In this document: positions 1-6,080 of the stretch, piece by piece
Numbering within the stretch: the first letter of the stretch is position 1
How the letters are laid out: every line of letters starts with the position of its first letter
NCBI GenBank assembly: GCA_016206385.1
Contig: JACQRS010000358.1
Location: forward strand, 1-9,178
Length of the DNA stretch: 9,178 nt
Source: Candidatus Rokuibacteriota bacterium
Lineage (GTDB): Bacteria > Methylomirabilota > Methylomirabilia > Rokubacteriales > CSP1-6
Direction: 5' to 3'
The notes under the pieces: generated by a model
The model's input: only the letters and a program-made list of their open reading frames with translations
Told to the model about the DNA's origin: nothing
The model's database searches: none
Made by a program: the position numbers and the translations under genes

Positions 1-82
1 CCCTGGCCATCAGCAAGGCAATCTCGCGGCCGATCCCGCCGGCCGCGCCTGTCACCAGCGCCACCTTGTCCTTGAGCATCAT
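1..82 (-). CDS. Short-chain dehydrogenase/reductase, N-terminal fragment (runs off the left edge)
   Basis: Reading leftward from the ATG at 82, the 27 visible codons give a typical SDR start: MMLKDKVALVTGAAGGIGRE followed by an alpha-helical stretch. The TGxxxGIG pattern is the glycine-rich NAD(P)-binding turn of classical SDR enzymes; the catalytic Ser-Tyr-Lys part lies outside the window. A second ATG follows immediately at 79. An AAAGGAGA ribosome site (91-98) stands 8 bases before the first ATG and overlaps the stop codon of the upstream CoA-transferase, so the two are almost certainly one transcript. By context it may act on a CoA thioester or hydroxy/keto intermediate made with the CoA-transferase; substrate cannot be told from this fragment. 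Family assignment is secure, function is not. Confidence 0.85.
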   Translation of the reverse strand, partial: MMLKDKVALVTGAAGGIGREIALLMAR

Positions 83-97
83 GGAAGGGTTCTCCTT

Positions 98-1348
98 TCA
101 GATCACCTGAGCCGCGCGGAGGTGCTGGATCTCCGCCTCCGCGCACCCGAGCTCCCTCAGCACCTCCTCGGTGTGCTGGCCGAGGGTCGGCGCCGCGGTC
201 CGGATCCGGCCGGGGGCGCGGGAGAACTCCACAGGCGTCGCAAGAGTTTTGAAGCGGCCCGCTGTCGGATGCTCCTGCTCCACGATCAAGCGGCTCGCCT
301 GCACCTGGGGGTGGTTGACGAGGGCGGAGTAGCTGTTGACCGGCGAGCACAGCACGTCCGCGGCTTCGAGGATCGCCATCCATTCGTCCACGCTCTTGTC
401 GGCGAAGACCCCTTCCAGGATCGCGACCAGCTCCTTACGGTGGGCGAGCCGGTTGACGCGGGTCGCGAAGCGCGGGTCGTCGGCCAGCGAGGGCCGGCCC
501 ACCGCGCCGCAGAAGGGTCGCCAGAGCTTTTCCGTCCAGACGGCGACGAAGATCCAGCCGTCGCGCGCCCGGAATGCCTGGTAGGGGACGACCTCCGGGT
601 GGGCGCTCCCCCAGCGCGGGAGATCCTGGCCGGTCACGTGAAAGACCGAGAGCCGGGCCGTGTGAGCGAGGAGGGCGCCGGCCAGGAGGGAGACATCCAC
701 GCGCTGCCCCTCGCCCGTTCGTTCCCGGTGGATGAGCGCGGTCAAAACGCCCTGCGCGGCCAACAGCGCGCCCATGGTGTCAACGACCGGCGCGCCGCAC
801 AGCACCGGGGCTCCGTCGGGCTCGCCGGTCACGGCCATGATGCCGGCCATGGCCTGAACCAAGGCGTCCAGGCCTGGCTTCTCCCGCCAGGGGCCCCCCG
901 GGCCGAACGCCGAGAGCGAGCAGTAGATCAGCCGCGGGTTGACCCGCGACAGGTGGGAATAATCGATCTCCAATTTCTCGGCGACCCCACCCCGAAACCC
1001 CTCAATGACCACATCGGCGCGCTCGGCCAGCCGGTAGAGAATCTGGCGCCCTTCGAGCCGGGACAGGTCCAGCGTGATCCCGCGCTTGTTCCGGTTCACG
1101 GTCAGGTAGAGCACGCCCTCGCCGCCGAGCGTGACCTGATAGACGGTGCGGGCCGCGTCGCCCTGGCCCGGGGGCTCGACCTTGATCACCTCGGCACCCA
1201 TGTCGGCCAGGTACATGCCGCAGAGCGGACCGGCGATCAGCTGGGCGAGCTCCAGGATCCGGTAGCCCTGGAGCGCACGGGAGGGGGACTCCGGCGGTGT
1301 CATATCACAGCGGCCGCCAGGATAACACAGCCACCGGGTCGCGGCCAC
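98..1348 (-). CDS. Family III CoA-transferase (CaiB/BaiF type)
   Basis: A 416-residue member of the formyl-CoA transferase/CaiB/BaiF family, which moves CoA from an acyl-CoA donor to a carboxylic acid through an aspartyl-CoA thioester; cytosolic and usually dimeric. Visible family marks, numbered from the GTG at 1348: the N-terminal Rossmann-like part ILELAQLIAGPLCGMYLADMGAEVIKVEPP (about 31-60, shown here only as a landmark), NKRGITLDL (87-95), and KPGLDALVQA (157-166), in which Asp161 is in the position of the catalytic aspartate. Length fits the family (about 400). Start is ambiguous: GTG at 1348 has an AAGGA site 9 bases away and lies 14 bases after the previous stop; ATG at 1303 (residue 16) fits family N-termini better but lacks a clear ribosome site. 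It sits between the YihY/BrkB gene and the SDR. The acid substrate cannot be told from sequence. Confidence 0.93.
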   Translation of the reverse strand: MAATRWLCYPGGRCDMTPPESPSRALQGYRILELAQLIAGPLCGMYLADMGAEVIKVEPPGQGDAARTVYQVTLGGEGVLYLTVNRNKRGITLDLSRLEGRQILYRLAERADVVIEGFRGGVAEKLEIDYSHLSRVNPRLIYCSLSAFGPGGPWREKPGLDALVQAMAGIMAVTGEPDGAPVLCGAPVVDTMGALLAAQGVLTALIHRERTGEGQRVDVSLLAGALLAHTARLSVFHVTGQDLPRWGSAHPEVVPYQAFRARDGWIFVAVWTEKLWRPFCGAVGRPSLADDPRFATRVNRLAHRKELVAILEGVFADKSVDEWMAILEAADVLCSPVNSYSALVNHPQVQASRLIVEQEHPTAGRFKTLATPVEFSRAPGRIRTAAPTLGQHTEEVLRELGCAEAEIQHLRAAQVI

Positions 1349-1362
1349 CGCGGACGGGTCCT

Positions 1363-2169
1363 TCAGCGGCGGCTGGCCGACCCTCGCTCGAGGGCCGCGA
1401 CCAGCTCAGCGCCGAGCACGAAGACCACCGCGGAGTAGTACACAAACATGATGAAGGCCACCAGCACACCCAGGGGACCGTAGATCTGGTCGTAGAGGCC
1501 CAGCTCGACGATATAGAGACGGAGCAGGTGCTTGGCCAGCTCCCAGAGCACGCTGGTGAGGAGGGCTCCGGCCAGGGCCGCGCCCCAGAAGATCCGCCGG
1601 TGGGGGAAGAAGCGGTAGATCACAAAGTACATGGCGGTGGAGAAGCTCACGCCGAGGGCAATGCTCATCCACTCGACCCACTGCGCCGGGACCCCCGCAG
1701 GCTTGAAGACGAAGCTCTTGAACCAGGCGAAGACCGCTGTCGCAGCGATGGTGGCCAGGAAGAGGATGCCGATCACAAAGATCATCCCGATGTCGAAGAG
1801 CATCCCCCGCCAGAAGGACCGCCCCCGGACGCCGAGGATCCGGTTCAGGACGAAGCGCAACGCGGCGAAGAGCTGGGTGGAGAAAAGGATCAGGATCAGC
1901 GTGCCGAGGAGGCCGGACAGCTGCCGGGTGGCCACGATCCGGTCGAGGGTCCGGGTCACCTCCTTCTGGTACACGGGAACGATCTGGCTGAGCTGATCCA
2001 GGATCTGGCGGGTCGCAGCCTCGCCCGAAAGGATGAACCCGGCGAGGGAGACGACCAGGAAGAGGAGCGGGACCAGGCAGATCAGAAAGTAAAAGGACAG
2101 CCCGGCGGCCAGAAAAAACCCCTGGTGGGTGAAGAATCCGGAAAAAGCCTGGCGGAGCCCCCGGATCAC
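1363..2169 (-). CDS. YihY/BrkB family inner-membrane protein
   Basis: A 268-residue polytopic membrane protein of the YihY/virulence factor BrkB family (older databases mislabel relatives as ribonuclease BN). Six hydrophobic segments can be seen at about 17-47, 86-108, 124-150, 167-187, 193-212 and 230-255. Family marks include AAGLSFYFLICLVPLL in the first segment, the FRFxxxRILGVRGRSFWRG-like basic loop near 104-122, and YGPLGVLVAFIMFVYYSA near the C-terminus. The biochemical function of the family is not established; transport or envelope roles have been proposed. The GTG start at 2169 lies only 5 bases after the kelch stop (2175-2177) with no clear ribosome site of its own, so translation is probably coupled to the upstream gene. 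The family call is strong. Confidence 0.92.
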   Translation of the reverse strand: MIRGLRQAFSGFFTHQGFFLAAGLSFYFLICLVPLLFLVVSLAGFILSGEAATRQILDQLSQIVPVYQKEVTRTLDRIVATRQLSGLLGTLILILFSTQLFAALRFVLNRILGVRGRSFWRGMLFDIGMIFVIGILFLATIAATAVFAWFKSFVFKPAGVPAQWVEWMSIALGVSFSTAMYFVIYRFFPHRRIFWGAALAGALLTSVLWELAKHLLRLYIVELGLYDQIYGPLGVLVAFIMFVYYSAVVFVLGAELVAALERGSASRR

Positions 2170-2174
2170 ATCGG

Positions 2175-3182
2175 TTACGGGACGAAGGCCTCGTTGACGG
2201 CGCTAAAGGATCCACCGGGCCGGGGGCCACCCCCGATCACATAGACCACGCCTCCGACCACGGCCGCGCCCAGACCGTGGCGGGCCGTCGGCATCGGCGC
2301 CAGCGCTGTCCACCGATCCGTCGCCGGAGCGTAGGCTTCGGTCTGGTTGAAGGTTCCGGCTGGCTCTTCGCCGCCGAACACCAGGAGCCGGCCCGCGTGG
2401 GCCACTCCGGCAATCCCCGATCTGGCGGTGGGCATCGGCTGCCGGCGCTCCCACCGATCGGCGGCGGGATCGTAGACCTCGGTGTCCCGTAGGTTCTGGG
2501 CGTAGCTTCCGCCGAGGCGGCCGCCAATCGCGTAGAGCCGCTTCTCCCACCCGATGACCGCGAGATGGTCGCGCGGCGTCGGCAGCGGCGCCCGGCTTTC
2601 CCACCGGTCCTGGGCCGGGCCGTACGCCTCGTTCGCCGCCGAGTTGGGACGACCGTCCCGGGCCACACCTCCCATAGCGTAGATCTTCCCGTCAATCTCC
2701 GCAGCGCCCAGGGCCCCGCGCGCAGTAGGCATGGAGGCCCGCCGCCGCCAGCGGTCGGTGGCCGGATCGTACTCGAACATGGTCGCCACCGGGCTCCAGC
2801 CGCCAGAGTAACCCCCGATGACGTAGAGGCGGCCGCCCACCGCGGTGGCGGTGGTGTGGTGGAGCGGTTCGGGCAGGGGCGCGCGGCTCTCCCACCGGTC
2901 AGCGGCGGGGTCATACACTTCGACGACGTCGCCGCTTCCCCCGAACCCTCCGACCACGTAAACCTTTCCTCCCAGGGGCGCGACAGCCACCTCGGTCCGC
3001 GGGGTCGGCACGGGGGCCTTGGTCACCCACTGGCCCGTGGGCGACTGGGCCGCAAAACCGAAGGCCCAGAGAACGAGAACAAGACTCGAGACACCAGCCG
3101 CCAGCCCCAGCGCGCAGGCCTTTCCCAACCCCTTTGACGATGCCGCCACGATCGCGGCTTTGCCCTCGAGCCCGCGCTCCAT
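2175..3182 (-). CDS. Secreted or membrane-anchored kelch-repeat protein with an SDR-derived N-terminus (chimeric ORF)
   Basis: A 335-residue protein. Residues about 50-335 form six kelch blades, each with a hydrophobic strand ending in GG (for example KVYVVGG, RLYVIGG, KIYAMGG, RLYAIGG, RLLVFGG, VVYVIGG) followed by a YDPAxDRW-type strand; the N-terminal TGQWVTKAP probably closes the last blade, whose own end is FVP. Kelch propellers bind proteins or sugars; no catalytic part is visible. Residues 1-29 do not belong to this family: GKAAIVAASSKGLGKACALG is the cofactor-binding start of an SDR. It runs straight into a hydrophobic stretch (about 25-45, GVSSLVLVLWAFGFAAQ) that resembles a signal peptide core with cleavage near FAA-Q. 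The ATG is 4 bases after the upstream stop, with TGAGGG as ribosome site. The fusion could be real, or an assembly join near 3093-3100. Confidence 0.85.
   Translation of the reverse strand: MERGLEGKAAIVAASSKGLGKACALGLAAGVSSLVLVLWAFGFAAQSPTGQWVTKAPVPTPRTEVAVAPLGGKVYVVGGFGGSGDVVEVYDPAADRWESRAPLPEPLHHTTATAVGGRLYVIGGYSGGWSPVATMFEYDPATDRWRRRASMPTARGALGAAEIDGKIYAMGGVARDGRPNSAANEAYGPAQDRWESRAPLPTPRDHLAVIGWEKRLYAIGGRLGGSYAQNLRDTEVYDPAADRWERRQPMPTARSGIAGVAHAGRLLVFGGEEPAGTFNQTEAYAPATDRWTALAPMPTARHGLGAAVVGGVVYVIGGGPRPGGSFSAVNEAFVP
2311..2900 (-). repeat. DNA-level repeats encoding the kelch blade W strand
   Basis: A short motif read on the plus strand as CACCGRTC (encoding the DRW of each blade on the minus strand) recurs at 2311, 2452, 2602 and 2893, with a diverged copy (CAGCGGTC) at 2749. 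The steps are 141, 150, 147 and 144 bases, all whole codons, so this is an in-frame internal duplication of blades of 47-50 residues and not an independent DNA element. Confidence 0.8.
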
Positions 3183-3186
3183 GCCC

Positions 3187-4092
3187 TCAGAGCTGCCTGT
3201 AGAACTCGGCGCGGTCGCCGCTGGTGACCTCCGGGCGCTTCAGCACGTTGTCTCGCAGCACCTCGATCGCGATCCGCTCCCCCGGCGCATGGCGCCAGAG
3301 GGAGAGGTACAGCTCCTTGCGCGTGGGGACCTCCTCCGAGTTCAGCGAGACGATCACGTCGCCCTCGCGCAGCCCGTACTTCTCCCCCGGCCCGTTCGGG
3401 ACCAGCCCCGCCACCACAACCCCCTCGTCCAGCGGGTGGGCGAAGAGCCCGAGCCAGGCGCGCTTTGGACGGCTCACCACGCGCCCGTAGCGGAGGAACT
3501 CCGCCTGGTTCTCGCGGTAGAACTCGATGGGGATCGCCAGAGAGTTGCGGACGATCTCGTTGAGGTTGAGCGACACCACGCCGATCATCTGGCCCTTCAG
3601 GGTGAAGAGCGGACCGCCGCCGAATCCCGGGTTCGCGGCGCTCGACACGACGCCGCGATCCAGGAGGTACTCCCAGTAGGCCTCGAACTCGCCGAGGTAG
3701 GTCACGACGCCACCGGCAACCCGCCGCTCCTGGGGGCCGGTCGATGCGATGGCGAAGACGGGCTCGCCCCGCTCCACCGGCTCCGAGGCGCCCAGGTGCG
3801 CCGGGCGGAGCTCCTGGCGCTTCACCCGGAGCAGCGCCAGCCCCACGTCGAAGTCCTGGGCCACCAGCTCCGCCTTGAGGCGCCGCCCCTGGCCCAGCGA
3901 GACGTAAATCTTCTCCGCCCCCATCACGACATAGTTCACCGTGAGGATCAGGCCGCTCGGATCGATGACGGTCCCCGAGCCCATCCTTTCGTCACCGAGG
4001 ATCCGGGCCGACGGGTGGGTATCGGGCACCTCGGTGTGAATGTTCACCACCGTGGGAAGCAGTCGCTTCACCAGCTCAACCGCGGCGTCCAT
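3187..4092 (-). CDS. HtrA/DegP-like S1C pseudoprotease with PDZ domain, catalytic triad lost
   Basis: A 301-residue protein with the layout of an HtrA serine protease: a trypsin-like double barrel (about 1-195) and one C-terminal PDZ domain (about 212-288, with GLVPNGPGEKYGLREGDVIV). Landmarks align well with active HtrA enzymes, but each catalytic residue is replaced. GLILTVNYVV has Tyr54 where NHVV carries His; FDVGLALL has Gly84 where TDLAVL carries Asp; NPGFGGGPL has Gly158 where GNSGGPL carries Ser. Peptide-bond hydrolysis is therefore not expected; a binding or scaffold role is inferred. There is no signal peptide: an in-frame TGA four codons upstream fixes the ATG at 4092, so the protein is probably cytosolic, unlike periplasmic HtrA. 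It overlaps the upstream gene by 17 bases, with GAGGG as ribosome site. Confidence 0.9.
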   Translation of the reverse strand: MDAAVELVKRLLPTVVNIHTEVPDTHPSARILGDERMGSGTVIDPSGLILTVNYVVMGAEKIYVSLGQGRRLKAELVAQDFDVGLALLRVKRQELRPAHLGASEPVERGEPVFAIASTGPQERRVAGGVVTYLGEFEAYWEYLLDRGVVSSAANPGFGGGPLFTLKGQMIGVVSLNLNEIVRNSLAIPIEFYRENQAEFLRYGRVVSRPKRAWLGLFAHPLDEGVVVAGLVPNGPGEKYGLREGDVIVSLNSEEVPTRKELYLSLWRHAPGERIAIEVLRDNVLKRPEVTSGDRAEFYRQL

Positions 4093-4804
4093 GGAGCGCC
4101 CTCAGCGCCGGGATGGAGACGATCTTCTCCTCGGTGAGAAACTCCCAGTAGATGCCGCGGGGCTTCGGATAGCGTGAGCCACACCGGAGCGCCCCGTCCG
4201 GCGTGACGATCCAGTCCACCGGGATATCGTGGGGAAGCATCTCCACCCCGTATGGCACGATCTGGAGTGGGTGCACGGTGGTGAGGATGGGCGTCCGGCC
4301 GGTGGCAACGCCGGTCTCCCGCAGCAGCCCAAACTCAAGATCCGAGTACCCGCCGCCCTTCCCCACCCGCGCACCCTGGCCGGTGACAGCCACAGAGCCG
4401 CAGACGATCAGATCGAGCGCGCGCACCTCCTCCACCCGCACCGCCCGTCCATAACGGACCGCCCCTTTGATGGTGGCCGCCCGCGCCAGGCCCTTGCCGA
4501 GACGGGCGGGGTCCAGCTCGACGAAACACTCGTCCTCGCTCAGCTTCGGCACCGCCATGTACACGACCTTGCCTTCCCGGAGCGCCATGCGGCGCACCGG
4601 GATCTGGGGCGCGTCCGGATTGACCTTGATGACTCGAGCCCGGCGCCAGATCGGAAGGGCCTGGAGCTGGAGCGCCGCCCGCTCGGCACCCGCGAAGTTC
4701 GGGATGCGGCCTTTGGCGCCCGGAAAGCGCGCGGCGCGGTGGATCTCGAGCAGGCGCCAGGTGTGCTCCCGCAGCTCGGGCTTGGGCATCGGGTCGCGGC
4801 TCAC
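4076..4804 (-). CDS. 5-formyltetrahydrofolate cyclo-ligase family protein, MTHFSD-like branch
   Basis: A 242-residue protein of the 5-formyl-THF cyclo-ligase family (COG0212). Such enzymes use ATP to turn 5-formyl-THF into 5,10-methenyl-THF. The best landmarks, however, resemble the MTHFSD branch: GRIPNFAGAERAA (32-44), VIKVNPDAPQIPVR (58-71), GARVGKGGGYSDLEFG (144-159, the glycine-rich loop that is usually GYGGGYYDR in true cyclo-ligases), and HDIPVDWIVTP (192-202). Whether it has cyclo-ligase activity is therefore uncertain. The GTG at 4804 is preferred over ATG at 4789 because GAGGA (4811-4815) lies 6 bases before the GTG. It is the first gene of the leftward set and overlaps the pseudoprotease gene by 17 bases, which suggests coupled translation of the two. 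Confidence 0.87.
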   Translation of the reverse strand: MSRDPMPKPELREHTWRLLEIHRAARFPGAKGRIPNFAGAERAALQLQALPIWRRARVIKVNPDAPQIPVRRMALREGKVVYMAVPKLSEDECFVELDPARLGKGLARAATIKGAVRYGRAVRVEEVRALDLIVCGSVAVTGQGARVGKGGGYSDLEFGLLRETGVATGRTPILTTVHPLQIVPYGVEMLPHDIPVDWIVTPDGALRCGSRYPKPRGIYWEFLTEEKIVSIPALRALHGRRG

Positions 4805-4850
4805 CGGCGTTCCTCAGAGACGAGACTGGACAGCGAGGGCAACGACGCCC

Positions 4851-4879
4851 ACCGTAGCACGGCGCCCGGCCGGGCGCAA
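4851..4879 (-). promoter_or_regulatory. Candidate promoter of the leftward gene set
   Basis: Reading leftward, TTGCGC (4874-4879) and TACGGT (4851-4856) are separated by exactly 17 bases, and a TG sits one base before the -10 element. Each hexamer matches only about half of the sigma-70 consensus, so this is a weak call. The spacer is largely filled by the palindrome at 4862-4877. Confidence 0.3.
4862..4877. promoter_or_regulatory. Perfect 16-base palindrome, possible operator
   Basis: GCGCCCGG is followed directly by its reverse complement CCGGGCGC. The dyad lies inside the candidate leftward promoter and about 33 bases upstream of the rightward -35 element, a good place for a dimeric regulator of one or both transcripts. 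In GC-rich DNA such palindromes also occur by chance, and it could equally form a hairpin. Confidence 0.35.
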
Positions 4880-4909
4880 CCGAGGGCCATGTTCCAAGCT
4901 TAACGCAAA

Positions 4910-4938
4910 TTGACCGGAGCCGGAGCGCGGGGTAGAAT
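4910..4938 (+). promoter_or_regulatory. Sigma-70-type promoter of the rightward operon
   Basis: TTGACC (4910-4915) and TAGAAT (4933-4938) are separated by 17 bases; each matches 5 of 6 consensus positions (TTGACA, TATAAT). Transcription would start near 4945, giving a leader of only about 12-14 bases whose 5' end carries the ribosome site. This supports ATG 4958, upstream of the in-frame TGA, as the true start of the next gene. Confidence 0.7.
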
Positions 4939-4943
4939 CCGGC

Positions 4944-4950
4944 GAGGAGA
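4944..4950 (+). promoter_or_regulatory. Ribosome binding site that fixes the start of the selenoprotein gene
   Basis: GAGGAGA lies 7 bases before ATG 4958. No comparable site precedes the alternative GTG at 5024 that would follow from treating the TGA at 5000 as a stop, so translation is expected to begin upstream of the TGA. Confidence 0.75.
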
Positions 4951-4957
4951 CGAAGCG

Positions 4958-5575
4958 ATGGGCGCCCCGCTCCGCATCATCGAGTATTCCGACTACCTCT
5001 GACCCTGGTGCTACCCGGCGGCCGTGCGCCTGCGCCGACTCCAGGAAGAGCTGGGCGACCGCCTCAGCATCGAGTGGAAGGCATTTCCCCTCCGCCCCGT
5101 CCCCGATCCCTCCGTCACCTTCAAGGGGACCTATCGGGAGGCGGCCTGGAAGCGCTGCCGGACGCAGGCGGAACCCGACGGGATCGTCTATATCCTCTGG
5201 AGCCGAGACGACTACCCCAACTGGAGCCTGCCGGCCCTGGAGGCGGCCAAGTGCGTGGCACTGCAGGGGGCGGAGGTGTTCGAGCGTCTGCACCTCAAGC
5301 TCTACGAAGCCTTCTTCTCCCGGGGGATGAACATCGCCAACCGGGACGAGGTGATGACGGTCGTGAAGGAGTCCGGCGCAGACGTGGAGCGCTTCGTCGC
5401 CGACCTGGGGAGCGGCAAGGCGCGGGCCTGGGTGCTCCAGGACTACGAGGAGGCTGTGACCCGGGCCGGAGTGCGTGCCATTCCCACGGTCCAGCTCGAT
5501 GACGGCAGGCGCATCGTCGGGCTGGTGGACTTCGCCGAGTACCTGAGGCTCATCGACGGCGCCGCGCGAGGGTAA
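4958..5575 (+). CDS. Selenocysteine-containing DsbA/FrnE-family thiol oxidoreductase (in-frame TGA at codon 15)
   Basis: A 205-residue thioredoxin-fold protein with the DsbA helical insert, of the FrnE/2-hydroxychromene-2-carboxylate isomerase-like type. The start reads MGAPLRIIEYSDYL-(TGA)-PWCYPAA. Relatives have CPWC here, so the TGA replaces exactly the first, nucleophilic cysteine; the resolving Cys18 is intact. The rest is complete: EWKAFPLRP after strand 2, the helical domain (about 60-150), and the cis-proline loop RAIPT (173-177). It would catalyse thiol-disulfide exchange with a more reactive Sec nucleophile. No signal peptide is visible, so it is probably cytosolic, as FrnE-type proteins are. 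ATG 4958 is supported by the promoter, the ribosome site and the conserved N-terminal strand. It heads an operon; the TPR gene follows 5 bases after its TAA. A nonsense mutation or read error is the alternative. Confidence 0.85.
5000..5002 (+). other. In-frame TGA, probable selenocysteine codon
   Basis: Codon 15 of the oxidoreductase gene. A single base separates it from TGC (Cys). TGA is an ordinary stop for neighbours in this window (98-100, 1363-1365, 3187-3189, 4076-4078 and 6064-6066), so a wholesale change of genetic code is not the explanation. Confidence 0.8.
5003..5045 (+). promoter_or_regulatory. Candidate bacterial SECIS hairpin
   Basis: Just after the TGA, an outer helix pairs CCTGG (5004-5008) with CCAGG (5041-5045) and an inner helix pairs CGGCG (5016-5020) with CGCCG (5033-5037). 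The apical loop starts with G5021, 18 bases after the TGA. This fits the known loose rule for bacterial SECIS elements (loop 16-37 bases after UGA, G in one of its first two places). An alternative inner stem pairs GGCG (5017-5020) with CGCC (5027-5030) around a 6-base loop. Folded by eye only; GC-rich coding DNA forms hairpins easily. Confidence 0.5.
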
Positions 5576-5580
5576 CGCCC

Positions 5581-6066
5581 GTGGACCGGGAGACGGCGCG
5601 TGAGCAGGCGGAGCACTACTTCCAGAAGGGGTATGCGGCCCAGATGCGCGGCGAGCTGGACGAGGCCATCGCCTGCTACAAGAAGTCCATCGAGTGCTTC
5701 CCCACCGCGGAGGCCCATACCTTCCTCGGCTGGACCTACAGCTTCAAGGGCGACCACGACGCCGCCATCCGGGAGTGCCGGATTGCCATCGAGGTCGATC
5801 CGGACTTCGGCAACCCCTACAACGACATCGGGGCCTACCTGATCGAGCTGGGGCGCCACGCCGAGGGGATTCCGTGGCTCAAAAGGGCCATCGAAGCCAA
5901 GCGCTACGAGCCGCGCCATTTCCCCCACTTCAGCCTCGCCCGGATCTACGTCAAGCAGGGGAAGATCCACGAGGCGATCAGCGAGCTCGAGCTCGCCCTT
6001 CAGCTTGAGCCCGAGTACAAGCTGGCGCGCACGGAGCTCCACCGACTCCTCGGGATGCTGAACTGA
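5581..6066 (+). CDS. Small tetratricopeptide-repeat protein
   Basis: A 161-residue soluble protein made almost entirely of TPR helical pairs. Four repeats can be placed at about 8-41, 43-75, 76-110 and 113-146, with typical patterns such as GYAAQMRGELDEAIACYKKS, LGWTYSFKGDHDAAIRE and ARIYVKQGKIHEAISELELA. TPR stacks hold protein partners; there is no enzyme motif, signal peptide or membrane segment. The GTG start at 5581 lies 5 bases after the oxidoreductase stop, with GAGGG (5568-5572) 8 bases before it; the polymerase gene begins 14 bases after its TGA. It is thus the middle gene of a three-gene operon, and could bridge or scaffold one of its neighbours, though nothing in the sequence shows which. 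Two cysteines in the N-terminal half (Cys32 and Cys39) are possible redox targets, which is speculation. Confidence 0.93.
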   Translation: MDRETAREQAEHYFQKGYAAQMRGELDEAIACYKKSIECFPTAEAHTFLGWTYSFKGDHDAAIRECRIAIEVDPDFGNPYNDIGAYLIELGRHAEGIPWLKRAIEAKRYEPRHFPHFSLARIYVKQGKIHEAISELELALQLEPEYKLARTELHRLLGMLN

Positions 6067-6080
6067 GGGGCCACGTCCCC

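Larger units (their letters stand above)
4805..4957. other. Divergent intergenic region
   Basis: This 153-base gap separates the leftward gene set from the rightward operon and should hold the promoters of both. It contains a strong-looking promoter for the rightward operon, a weaker candidate for the leftward one, a perfect 16-base GC palindrome, and ribosome sites at both ends. No small ORF or RNA gene was recognised in it. Confidence 0.85.

Noticed and set aside
122..1438. 438-codon open frame on the plus strand
   Set aside because: It is antisense to the CoA-transferase and rich in Arg, Gly and Pro with no family features; such shadows are usual in GC-rich genes.
1297..2244. 315-codon open frame on the plus strand rich in Glu, Asp, Gly and Gln
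   Set aside because: Antisense to the YihY/BrkB gene; the acidic composition is what the reverse complement of hydrophobic codons gives, and no domain is visible.
1..3182. The SDR piece in the kelch ORF and the SDR at the left edge as two halves of one broken gene
   Set aside because: Both are N-terminal ends, each with its own start codon and different sequence (VTGAAGGIG against VAASSKGLG), so they come from separate SDR genes.
3019..4137. 372-codon open frame on the plus strand
   Set aside because: Antisense to the pseudoprotease, whose minus-strand protein aligns end to end with a known fold.
5000..5002. TGA as Trp or Gly through a changed genetic code
   Set aside because: At least five genes in the window end in TGA at family-typical C-termini, so TGA is a stop here by default.
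4814..5293. 159-codon minus-strand frame crossing the divergent intergenic region
   Set aside because: It overlaps the rightward promoter and the oxidoreductase gene in antisense and has no recognisable features.
5024..5575. Oxidoreductase starting at GTG 5024, after the TGA
   Set aside because: It would lack the first beta strand and the active site, and the promoter and ribosome site both point to ATG 4958.
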